10,018 bases of DNA from Aquariibacter sp964433315 (GTDB taxonomy: Bacteria; Pseudomonadota; Gammaproteobacteria; Burkholderiales; Burkholderiaceae_C). The stretch spans positions 1 through 10,018 of the forward strand of contig CAYSQO010000067.1 in NCBI GenBank assembly GCA_964433315.1, given 5' to 3'. Position numbers and translations under genes: made by a program. Positions within the stretch are counted from its first letter, which is position 1; every line of letters starts with the position of its first letter. This document shows positions 1-7,806 of this stretch, in pieces. Below the pieces are notes generated by a model that did no database searches, was not told where the DNA came from, and saw only the letters and a program-made list of their open reading frames with translations.

Positions 1-287
1 ATCAGGCCCATGAAGAAGGTGAAGCCCAGCAGCAGGGCCACGCCGACGCCGGAGTTCTTGAACTTCTCGATCAGGAAGAAGAAGCCGAAGGCGATCGCCA
101 TGAAGGCGATGAAGCCGATGAAGGGGCTGCCGCCGAAGAAGCTGAAGCCCATGTTCACGCCGACCCAGGCGCCCAGCACGGTGGGCACCAGGGAGAGGGC
201 GAGCAGCCAGTAGGTGTTGCGCAGCACGCGCTGCTGGCTGACGGACGAGCGGCCGACGTAGGTCGTCTGGAGCGAGGGGTTGAGCAT
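1..287 (-). CDS. Bax inhibitor-1/YccA family membrane protein (3' part missing at window edge)
   Basis: Only the N-terminal 95 residues are present; the reading frame runs off the left edge. The start is the ATG at 287, preceded by a good Shine-Dalgarno AGGAGA five bases upstream. The protein begins MLNPSLQTTYVGRSSVSQQR, a short cytoplasmic head followed by at least three hydrophobic segments, roughly residues 26-48, 54-74 and 79-95, rich in Phe, Gly and Leu. The Val-Leu-Arg-Asn-Thr-Tyr stretch before the first helix is familiar from betaproteobacterial members of this family. Family members are six- to seven-helix inner-membrane proteins related to E. coli YccA (a modulator of FtsH) and to eukaryotic Bax inhibitor-1; a physiological role cannot be assigned here. 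A weak -10-like TAGACT lies at 340-345 on the same strand without a recognisable -35. The family call rests on the N-terminal third only. Confidence 0.82.
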   Translation of the reverse strand, partial: MLNPSLQTTYVGRSSVSQQRVLRNTYWLLALSLVPTVLGAWVGVNMGFSFFGGSPFIGFIAFMAIAFGFFFLIEKFKNSGVGVALLLGFTFFMGL

Positions 288-429
288 GGAAGTCTCCTGG
301 GAGGGGATTTGCCGATGCGGTCATGGACCGAGCGGGCGGAGTCTAGTTCCCTCCGGGCACGAAGCCTGCAGGTTGACCCGGCATCAAGCCACCCGGCGGC
401 TGGATCCGCCCCACCCAGGAGATTTCAGG

Positions 430-831
430 ATGAAAACCCGAGCCGTGCTTGAGCTCTCGGACGTCAAGCGCATCGCCGCGGCCGCCGAGGCCGAGGCCCT
501 GGCCAACCAGTGGGCCGTGACCATCGCCATCGCCGACGAGGGCGGCCACCTGCTGTGGCTGCAGCGCCTGGACGGTGCGCCGGCCGTGTCGGCGCAGATT
601 GCGCCGGCCAAGGCACACACCGCAGCCCTCGGCCGGCGCGAGAGCAAGGTCTACGAGGACGTGATCAACGGCGGCCGGGTGTCCTTCCTCAGCGCGCCCG
701 GCCTTGCCGGTCTGCTGGAAGGCGGGGTGCCCATCCTGGTGGACGGGCAGTGCATCGGCGCGGTCGGGGTCAGCGGCGTCAAGTCGACCGAGGACGCGCA
801 GATCGCCAAGGCCGGCATCGCCGCGCTGTGA
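430..831 (+). CDS. GlcG/HbpS-like haem-binding family protein
   Basis: A 133-residue protein starting MKTRAVLELSDVKRIAAAAE. The ATG at 430 is chosen over an in-frame upstream ATG at 280 because AGGAGA at 417-422 sits seven bases before it and homology begins there. It matches the small single-domain GlcG/HbpS family (Pfam 'Haem_degrading'): an N-terminal helix ending near residue 27, then VTIAIADEGGHLLWLQRLDG (residues 29-48), the helix carrying KAHTAALGRR, and the closing VDGQCIGAVGVSG turn with a C-terminal helix. No signal peptide or membrane segment is seen, so the protein should be cytoplasmic. HbpS from Streptomyces binds haem, while many other members have no known role (GlcG in glycolate operons, others beside oxidoreductases). 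The convergent neighbours hemP-bfd-bfr make a haem or iron link attractive but unproven. No clear promoter is visible; TTGACC at 373-378 has no matching -10. Confidence 0.8.
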   Translation: MKTRAVLELSDVKRIAAAAEAEALANQWAVTIAIADEGGHLLWLQRLDGAPAVSAQIAPAKAHTAALGRRESKVYEDVINGGRVSFLSAPGLAGLLEGGVPILVDGQCIGAVGVSGVKSTEDAQIAKAGIAAL

Positions 832-838
832 GCGGCCG

Positions 839-863
839 GCCGGGGCCCGGGACGGGCCCCGGC
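839..863. terminator. Strong hairpin between convergent genes (possible bidirectional terminator)
   Basis: A perfect 10-bp inverted repeat, GCCGGGGCCC at 839-848 and GGGCCCCGGC at 854-863, encloses a 5-nt loop. It lies in the 42-bp gap between the converging stops of the GlcG-like gene (831) and hemP (874). There is no T tract on either strand, so termination by this hairpin alone is uncertain; it may instead protect the 3' ends of both messages. Confidence 0.5.
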
Positions 864-873
864 GCGGCGCGCC

Positions 874-1101
874 TCACTTGGTAAGGATCAGCTTGCCGAG
901 CTTGGTGGCGCGCAGCAGGTAGGTGGCACCGTTGTGCTGGATCTGCACGACGCTGCGGCCGCGGAAGAGTTGCTGGCTTTCAAGCTCGGCGGGGCGCGGC
1001 GCCTCGGCCGTGCCGCGGGCCGGGGTGCCGGCGGCGGGCAGCGCCACGGCACGCGGGGGCTCGAAGCCGCCGGGCGGGGGCAGGGCGTGGGTCATGCTCA
1101 T
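874..1101 (-). CDS. hemP: HemP family hemin uptake protein
   Basis: A 75-residue protein beginning MSMTHALPPPGGFEPPRAVA and ending with the HemP signature: SQQLFRGRSVVQIQHNGATY, then LLRATKLGKLILTK at the extreme C-terminus. The first ~40 residues are Pro/Ala-rich and probably disordered; the conserved small domain is the last ~36 residues. HemP proteins occur in haem-uptake operons; the family is needed for efficient haem use in some Burkholderia, but the mechanism is unclear. The start at 1101 is chosen because its ATG overlaps the bfd stop codon as ATGA (1098-1101), a typical coupling arrangement, with a G-rich stretch GGTGGGGG just upstream. An in-frame ATG at 1095 is an alternative that would shorten the protein by two residues, and one at 1122 would lengthen it by seven. 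No haem receptor or TonB genes are visible in this window, so here hemP is paired with bfd, not with a transporter. Confidence 0.88.
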   Translation of the reverse strand: MSMTHALPPPGGFEPPRAVALPAAGTPARGTAEAPRPAELESQQLFRGRSVVQIQHNGATYLLRATKLGKLILTK

Positions 1102-1319
1102 GCCCCCACCGTGGCCGGCCACTGGCCGGCTTCCCGCAGGTGGCAGACCGGACCGGCCGGCTTGCAGTGGGTCTCGAAGACGGCCCGCGCGCAGTCGCCG
1201 CAGCGGCCGCAGCCGGTGGCCAGGCCGGTGTCGATCTGCAGGCTATCGAAGTCCTGCCCGCTGGCGGCGTGCTGGGCGATGGCCCGGTCGGAAACCCGGT
1301 GGCAGAGGCAGATGATCAT
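1098..1319 (-). CDS. bfd: Bacterioferritin-associated ferredoxin (Bfd)
   Basis: A 73-residue [2Fe-2S] protein beginning MIICLCHRVSDRAIAQHAAS. The four expected cluster cysteines are visible as C4-x-C6 and C37-x-x-C40, in the TGCGRCGDC stretch, with one extra Cys at 43. Spacing and length match the Bfd family. In characterised systems (Pseudomonas aeruginosa), Bfd docks on bacterioferritin and passes electrons from a ferredoxin reductase through the haem to reduce and release stored iron, so it is made when iron is scarce. That fits the bfr gene directly upstream on the same strand and the Fur-box-like palindrome in the promoter. The ATG at 1319 has no Shine-Dalgarno; an inverted repeat (1321-1345) abuts it instead. 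The stop overlaps the hemP start by four bases. The last ~20 residues, after the cysteine domain, vary among homologues. Confidence 0.93.
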   Translation of the reverse strand: MIICLCHRVSDRAIAQHAASGQDFDSLQIDTGLATGCGRCGDCARAVFETHCKPAGPVCHLREAGQWPATVGA

Positions 1320-1320
1320 G

Positions 1321-1345
1321 GCGGCATCGGAGAGGTCGATGCCGC
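1321..1345. promoter_or_regulatory. Perfect 9-7-9 inverted repeat between the bfd promoter and start codon
   Basis: GCGGCATCG (1321-1329) and CGATGCCGC (1337-1345) are exact reverse complements separated by seven bases (GAGAGGT). The repeat ends one base before the bfd ATG and begins just downstream of the -10 element, so it spans the expected transcription start. It could be a second operator, or an RNA hairpin in the very short leader that sits where a Shine-Dalgarno would normally be. The sequence does not decide between these. Confidence 0.6.
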
Positions 1346-1346
1346 T

Positions 1347-1375
1347 AATTTAAATGCGAACGATTCGCATTGCAA
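1347..1375 (-). promoter_or_regulatory. Sigma-70-type promoter of bfd-hemP
   Basis: Read on the minus strand, a -35-like TTGCAA (1370-1375) and a -10-like TAAATT (1347-1352) are separated by exactly 17 bp. The predicted start is near 1340, leaving a leader of only about 20 nt before the bfd ATG. The spacer is filled by the Fur-box-like palindrome, so a bound repressor would block RNA polymerase. Local A/T content stands out sharply from the GC-rich surroundings. Confidence 0.7.
1353..1371. promoter_or_regulatory. Fur box (ferric uptake regulator operator)
   Basis: The 19-bp sequence AATGCGAACGATTCGCATT is a perfect 8-3-8 palindrome. It resembles the classical 19-bp Fur box (GATAATGATAATCATTATC) and the AATGxGAA...TTCxCATT form common in betaproteobacteria. 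It occupies the -35/-10 spacer of the bfd-hemP promoter. The prediction is Fe-Fur repression when iron is plentiful and expression of Bfd and HemP when iron is low. Confidence 0.8.
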
Positions 1376-1400
1376 GCCCCGCGCTCCCGCAGGGTCGGGT

Positions 1401-1429
1401 CGAGCCCGCGCCCCGTGAGGCGCGGCTCG
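1401..1429 (-). terminator. Stem-loop just after the bfr stop codon
   Basis: CGAGC and CGCGCC (1401-1412, one bulged C) pair with GGCGCGGCTCG (1419-1429) around a 6-nt loop, giving an 11-bp stem four bases beyond the bfr stop. No T run follows on the minus strand, so it is a weak intrinsic terminator or a 3'-end stabiliser. It lies between bfr and the separate bfd promoter, in keeping with bfr being a monocistronic message. Confidence 0.5.
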
Positions 1430-1433
1430 GGGC

Positions 1434-1916
1434 TCAGTCGCCCGAAGGCGGGCTGGTCATGGACTGCAGCCAGTTCTGGCGGCCGACCTGGTCCACCAGG
1501 CCGAGCTGGGTTTCCAGGAAGTCGATGTGCTCCTCGGTGTCGTCGAGGATGCCCTGCAGCAGCTCGCGGGACACGTAGTCGCGCACGGTTTCGCAGTGGG
1601 CGATGCCGGCCTTGATGGTGGCCTGGGCGGCGGTCTCCATGAGCAGGTCGCTCTTCAGGGCCTCGATCGGGTCTTCGCCGATCAGCAGCTTGCCCAGGTC
1701 CTGGAAGTTGGGCAGGCCGTCGAGCATCAGGATGCGCTCGGTCAGCTTGTCGGCGTGCTTCATCTCGCCGATCGACTCCTCGTATTCCTTCTTGGCCAGC
1801 TTGTCGAAGCCCCAGTGGCGCATCAGCCGGGCGTGCAGGAAGTACTGGTTGATGGCGGTCAGCTCGTTCTTGAGCTGGGCGTTCAGGTGCGCGATGACTT
1901 GGGCGTCGCCTTGCAT
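1434..1916 (-). CDS. bfr: Bacterioferritin (haem-containing ferritin)
   Basis: A 160-residue four-helix-bundle ferritin of usual family length (about 155-160), beginning MQGDAQVIAHLNAQLKNELT. The ATG at 1916 has GGAG six bases upstream. Bacterioferritin assembles into a 24-subunit cytoplasmic shell that oxidises Fe(II) at di-iron sites and stores it as a mineral, with haem bound between subunit pairs. Visible ligands: E18, E51, H54, E94 and H130 of the ferroxidase centre, and M52, the haem ligand, in the GEMKHAD motif. The position corresponding to the sixth ligand, E127 of E. coli Bfr, is Thr here (DDTEEHIDFLE), with Glu at 128 and 129. This may be a lineage trait, since I recall similar DTEEH motifs in other betaproteobacterial Bfrs. 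Its electron partner bfd lies 114 bp downstream. No Fur box is seen upstream; a weak TAGACT -10 candidate lies at 1959-1964. Confidence 0.95.
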   Translation of the reverse strand: MQGDAQVIAHLNAQLKNELTAINQYFLHARLMRHWGFDKLAKKEYEESIGEMKHADKLTERILMLDGLPNFQDLGKLLIGEDPIEALKSDLLMETAAQATIKAGIAHCETVRDYVSRELLQGILDDTEEHIDFLETQLGLVDQVGRQNWLQSMTSPPSGD

Positions 1917-2063
1917 GGGAATCTCCGGGCCGGCGGCCGGGGTGGCCGTGTGGCTGCGAGTCTAGGCCGTGCGCATCGGCTCGCGGCCTGGTCCCGCGGT
2001 GCCGGACGGCCGTGCCTGCGCACGCCGCCGGGGCGCTCGCCCACCGAAGTGAGGGGGCTCCGC

Positions 2064-2069
2064 TATACT
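2064..2069 (+). promoter_or_regulatory. Likely -10 element of the carAB promoter
   Basis: TATACT stands out in GC-rich DNA 131 bp before the carA start; the predicted transcription start is near A2074. No good -35 hexamer is present at 16-18 bp spacing (CCACCG at 2041-2046), so an activator may be needed or the -35 is degenerate. This implies a leader of about 125 nt. Confidence 0.5.
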
Positions 2070-2139
2070 CCTCAGGTTTACCCGCATCCACACCCGCCGC
2101 CCACGCGAAACGACCGCCGTTTCCTTGCCGCCAGCGCCA

Positions 2140-2158
2140 CCGTCCCTCCCGGGGACGG
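2140..2158 (+). promoter_or_regulatory. Hairpin in the carA leader
   Basis: CCGTCCC (2140-2146) and GGGACGG (2152-2158) are exact reverse complements around a 5-nt loop, about 40 bases before the carA start. There is no T tract after it, so it is not a classical attenuator. The surrounding leader (2074-2199) is strongly C-rich. No leader peptide rich in Arg or Pro codons with its own Shine-Dalgarno was evident. Confidence 0.45.
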
Positions 2159-2199
2159 CACGCGCCGCGGGCTGGGCGTGCCTCAACGGAGTCTTTCCC

Positions 2200-3369
2200 G
2201 TGCTGCCCGTCCTGCCCCCCGCACTCCTCGCACTCGCAGACGGCACGGTCTTTCCCGGCATCTCGATCGGCGCCGCCGGTCACACGGTCGGTGAAGTGGT
2301 GTTCAACACCTCGCTCACCGGCTACCAAGAGATCCTCACCGACCCGAGCTACTGCCGGCAGATCGTCACGCTGACGTATCCGCACATCGGCAACACCGGC
2401 GTCAACGGTGAGGATGTCGAAGCCTCGAAGGTCCATGCCGCCGGCCTGGTCATCAAGGACCTGCCGCTGCGCGTCTCCAATTTCCGCGCCGAACGCAGCC
2501 TGTCCGACTACCTCGTCGCCGAGGGCACCGTGGCCATCGCCGGCCTCGACACGCGCCGCCTGACCCGCCACCTGCGCACCCACGGCGCGCAGAACGGCTG
2601 CATCGTCAGCTTCCCGGCCGGTCACGCGGTCAGCGAGGCCGACCGTGCCGAGGCCGTGGCCCGCGCCCAGGCGGCACCGAGCATGGCCGGCCAGGACCTG
2701 GCCAAGGTCGTCAGCACCGCCCAGCCCTATGTCTGGACGGAGACCGAGTGGACGCTCGCCGATGCCGAGGGCCAAACCGGCTACGGCACCCAGACGGCCC
2801 CGCGCTTCCACGTGGTGGCCTACGACTTCGGCGTCAAGCGCAACATCCTGCGCATGCTGGCCAGCCGCGGCTGCAAGGTGACCGTGGTGCCGGCCCAGAC
2901 CCCGGCCCGCGAGGTGCTGGCCCTGCAGCCCGACGGCGTCTTCCTCAGCAACGGCCCCGGCGACCCGGAGCCCTGCGACTACGCCATCGCCGCCGCCCGC
3001 GAGCTGATCGAGTCCGGCCTGCCCACCTTCGGCATCTGCCTGGGCCACCAGATCATGGCCCTGGCCTCGGGCGCCCGGACCTTCAAGATGAAGTTCGGCC
3101 ACCACGGGGCCAACCACCCGGTCAAGGACCTGGACGACGGCCGGGTCGCGATCACCAGCCAGAACCACGGCTTCGCGGTCGACGAGAAGACCCTGCCGGC
3201 CACCCTGCGCGCCACCCACGTGAGCCTCTTCGACGGCACGCTGCAGGGCCTGGCCCGCACGGACAAGCCGGCCTTCTGCTTCCAGGGCCACCCGGAAGCC
3301 AGCCCCGGCCCGCACGACATCGGCCCGCTGTTCGACCGCTTCACCGCCCTGATGGCCGCCGCCCGCTGA
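2200..3369 (+). CDS. carA: Carbamoyl phosphate synthetase, small (glutaminase) subunit
   Basis: A 389-residue protein. It hydrolyses glutamine and passes ammonia through a tunnel to CarB, which makes carbamoyl phosphate for arginine and pyrimidine synthesis. The start is taken as the GTG at 2200, because GGAG (2188-2191) lies eight bases upstream and the protein then begins MLPVLPPALLALADGTVFPG as in homologues; an in-frame ATG at 2125 would add 25 unlikely residues. The N-terminal CPSase small-subunit domain (about 1-150) contains GEVVFNTSLTGYQEILTDPS and TLTYPHIGNTGVN. The class-I glutamine amidotransferase domain (about 200-389) has its oxyanion region LSNGPGDPEPCDY, nucleophile C280 in GICLGHQ, and H364/E366 in GHPEASPGPHD, so the triad is complete. 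carB follows after 32 bp, so the two are surely co-transcribed. Confidence 0.97.
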   Translation: MLPVLPPALLALADGTVFPGISIGAAGHTVGEVVFNTSLTGYQEILTDPSYCRQIVTLTYPHIGNTGVNGEDVEASKVHAAGLVIKDLPLRVSNFRAERSLSDYLVAEGTVAIAGLDTRRLTRHLRTHGAQNGCIVSFPAGHAVSEADRAEAVARAQAAPSMAGQDLAKVVSTAQPYVWTETEWTLADAEGQTGYGTQTAPRFHVVAYDFGVKRNILRMLASRGCKVTVVPAQTPAREVLALQPDGVFLSNGPGDPEPCDYAIAAARELIESGLPTFGICLGHQIMALASGARTFKMKFGHHGANHPVKDLDDGRVAITSQNHGFAVDEKTLPATLRATHVSLFDGTLQGLARTDKPAFCFQGHPEASPGPHDIGPLFDRFTALMAAAR

Positions 3370-3401
3370 ACGCGGCGCGCAAGAAGAGACGAGAGAGAAC
3401 C

Positions 3402-6707
<3,306 letters not shown>

Positions 6708-6724
6708 ACTTCGCCGCCTCAGAC

Positions 6725-6763
6725 GGCCGCCCCCCGGAATCGGGAAGGCGGCCTTCCTTTTTT
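6725..6763 (+). terminator. Intrinsic terminator of carAB
   Basis: GGCCGCC (6725-6731) pairs with GGCGGCC (6747-6753), and an inner stem CCCG/CGGG (6733-6736, 6741-6744) is capped by a GAAT loop. The tract TTCCTTTTTT (6754-6763) follows directly. This is a textbook Rho-independent terminator and the clearest one in the window. Confidence 0.9.
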
Positions 6764-6767
6764 CCCC

Positions 6768-6806
6768 ACGCGCCGGACCCGGGCTGACCGCCCCGGTCCG
6801 GCGCGT
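6768..6806 (+). promoter_or_regulatory. Very strong hairpin in the carB-greA gap (greA leader)
   Basis: A perfect 12-bp inverted repeat, ACGCGCCGGACC (6768-6779) and GGTCCGGCGCGT (6795-6806), continues after one C/C mismatch into a further 4-bp stem GGGC/GCCC (6781-6784, 6790-6793) with a 5-nt loop TGACC. It begins four bases beyond the carB terminator T tract and ends 19 bases before the greA ATG. No T run follows. It may regulate greA translation or transcription, act as a back-up terminator, or be the 5' end of a processed greA message. Confidence 0.6.
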
Positions 6807-6825
6807 CCTTGACCCCCCCGATGCG

Positions 6826-7308
6826 ATGAGCACCATCCCCCTGACCAAGCGCGGCGCCGAGAAGCTCAAGGACGAGCTGCAGCGCCTGAAGCATGTCGAA
6901 CGTCCCGCCGTGATCCAGGCGATCGCCGAGGCCCGGGCCCAGGGCGACCTGTCCGAGAACGCCGAGTACGACGCCGCCAAGGACAAGCAGGGCTTCATCG
7001 AAGGCCGCATCAACGAGATCGAGGGCAAGCTGGCGGCTGCCAAGGTCATCGACCCGGCAGCGCTGGCCGACAACGCCGCCGGCCGTGTCGTCTTCGGCGC
7101 CACGGTCGACCTGGAGGAGGAAGCCAGCGGCGGCGCGGTGACCTACCAGATCGTCGGCGAGGACGAGGCCGACCTGAAGTTCGGCCTGATCTCGATCAGC
7201 TCGCCCATCGCCCGCGCCCTGATCGGCAAGGAAGCCGGCGATGTGGCCGAGGTGCAGGCCCCGGGCGGCATCAAGCGCTACGACATCGTCGAAGTCCGCT
7301 ACCAGTGA
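6826..7308 (+). CDS. greA: Transcription elongation factor GreA
   Basis: A 160-residue protein (E. coli 158) starting MSTIPLTKRGAEKLKDELQR. GreA enters the secondary channel of stalled, backtracked RNA polymerase and stimulates cleavage of the 3' RNA end. The N-terminal coiled coil (about 8-75) carries the tip residues D41 and E44 in GDLSENAEYDAAKDKQG, the pair that coordinates Mg2+ for cleavage. The C-terminal FKBP-like domain (about 80-158) includes VTYQIVGEDEADLKFGLISI and SPIARALIGKEAGD. The ATG at 6826 matches family N-termini, yet no Shine-Dalgarno is visible (C-rich run upstream). A two-codon open frame ATG-CGA-TGA (6821-6829) overlaps the start. The gene lies after the carAB terminator and no promoter is evident in the gap. 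The position after carB is typical of Burkholderiales. Confidence 0.97.
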   Translation: MSTIPLTKRGAEKLKDELQRLKHVERPAVIQAIAEARAQGDLSENAEYDAAKDKQGFIEGRINEIEGKLAAAKVIDPAALADNAAGRVVFGATVDLEEEASGGAVTYQIVGEDEADLKFGLISISSPIARALIGKEAGDVAEVQAPGGIKRYDIVEVRYQ

Positions 7309-7319
7309 GCGGCCCCGCG

Positions 7320-7781
7320 ATGACGCTGCTTCCCCCGCTTCTGGAGCGCCTGCGCCGGGCCCTGCCGGGCGTGTGGCTGGGCCTGCTGCTGGCGCTGGGC
7401 CTGATTGCGGCGCCGACGCTCTTCGCCCTGCTCGACCGGCCGCTGGCAGGCCGGGTGGCCGGCCAGCTCTTCGCGGTCGAGGCGCGGCTGAGCCTGGGCT
7501 TCGTCGTCGTCCTGGGCCTGATCGAGCGCACCCGCGGCCAGCGCCGGGCCGAGGCCGGCCTGGGCCCCCGCATCAGCGCCGAACTGCTGCTGGTGCTGGG
7601 CGTGCTCTTCCTGACGGTGGCGGGCCACTTCGCCCTGCAGCCCATGATGGAGGCGGCGCGCGCAGGCCAGGGCCGCCTGTCCTTCGGCGCCCTGCACGGC
7701 CTGTCCTCGGCCGCCTACTTCCTGAAGATGGCCTTGCTGGCCGTGCTGAGCTGGCGGGTCGCGGCGCCGGCACGGGCCTGA
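7320..7781 (+). CDS. DUF4149 family integral membrane protein
   Basis: A 153-residue protein of unknown function with four predicted transmembrane helices at about residues 17-38, 52-69, 86-105 and 128-147, and short Arg-rich loops between them. The helix-1 pattern PGVWLGLLLALGLIAAPTLF, the FAVEARLSLGF segment in helix 2 and the SAAYFLKMAL helix 4 fit the DUF4149 family, which sits between greA and yhbY in many Burkholderiales. The ATG at 7320 was chosen as the start, but a GTG at 7305 overlapping the greA stop as GTGA (7305-7308) would add five residues and imply translational coupling; neither has a convincing ribosome-binding site. It is probably co-transcribed with greA and converges on yhbY. 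No catalytic motif is visible. Function should not be inferred from the neighbourhood. Confidence 0.82.
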   Translation: MTLLPPLLERLRRALPGVWLGLLLALGLIAAPTLFALLDRPLAGRVAGQLFAVEARLSLGFVVVLGLIERTRGQRRAEAGLGPRISAELLLVLGVLFLTVAGHFALQPMMEAARAGQGRLSFGALHGLSSAAYFLKMALLAVLSWRVAAPARA

Positions 7782-7791
7782 GCCCGGCCGC

Positions 7792-7805
7792 GCGCCGCGC
7801 GGCGC
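7792..7805. terminator. GC palindrome between convergent DUF4149 gene and yhbY
   Basis: GCGCCGCGCGGCGC is a perfect 14-bp palindrome in the 25-bp gap between the two converging stop codons. An alternative fold pairs GGCGC (7801-7805) with GCGCC (7811-7815) inside the 3' end of yhbY. There is no T tract on either strand, so a terminator role is plausible from position only. Confidence 0.35.
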
Positions 7806-7806
7806 A

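Noticed and set aside
10..213. A 67-codon plus-strand frame with repeated Met-Lys-Pro units
   Set aside because: The Lys/Met/Pro repeats are the reverse complement of the Phe/Gly/Ile-rich membrane helices of the Bax inhibitor-like protein, which has a proper ribosome-binding site and family resemblance.
280..429. An N-terminal extension of the GlcG-like protein from an ATG at 280
   Set aside because: The added 50 residues are unlike the family, the upstream ATG lacks a Shine-Dalgarno and overlaps the divergent gene's start region, whereas the ATG at 430 has AGGAGA at ideal spacing.
923..1353. Plus-strand open frames antisense to hemP and bfd (130 and 139 codons)
   Set aside because: The minus strand encodes recognisable HemP and Bfd with intact cysteines and a Fur-controlled promoter; the plus-strand products are Arg/Gly/Ala-rich shadows.
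2125..2199. An earlier ATG start for carA adding 25 residues
   Set aside because: The extension lacks similarity to CarA and has no ribosome-binding site; GTG at 2200 has GGAG upstream and gives the usual MLP start.
1345..3315. A 656-codon open frame on the minus strand across carA and into bfr
   Set aside because: It runs antisense to carA and in a second frame through bfr. Its product is compositionally biased and matches no family I recognise; bacterioferritin in the other frame explains the region.
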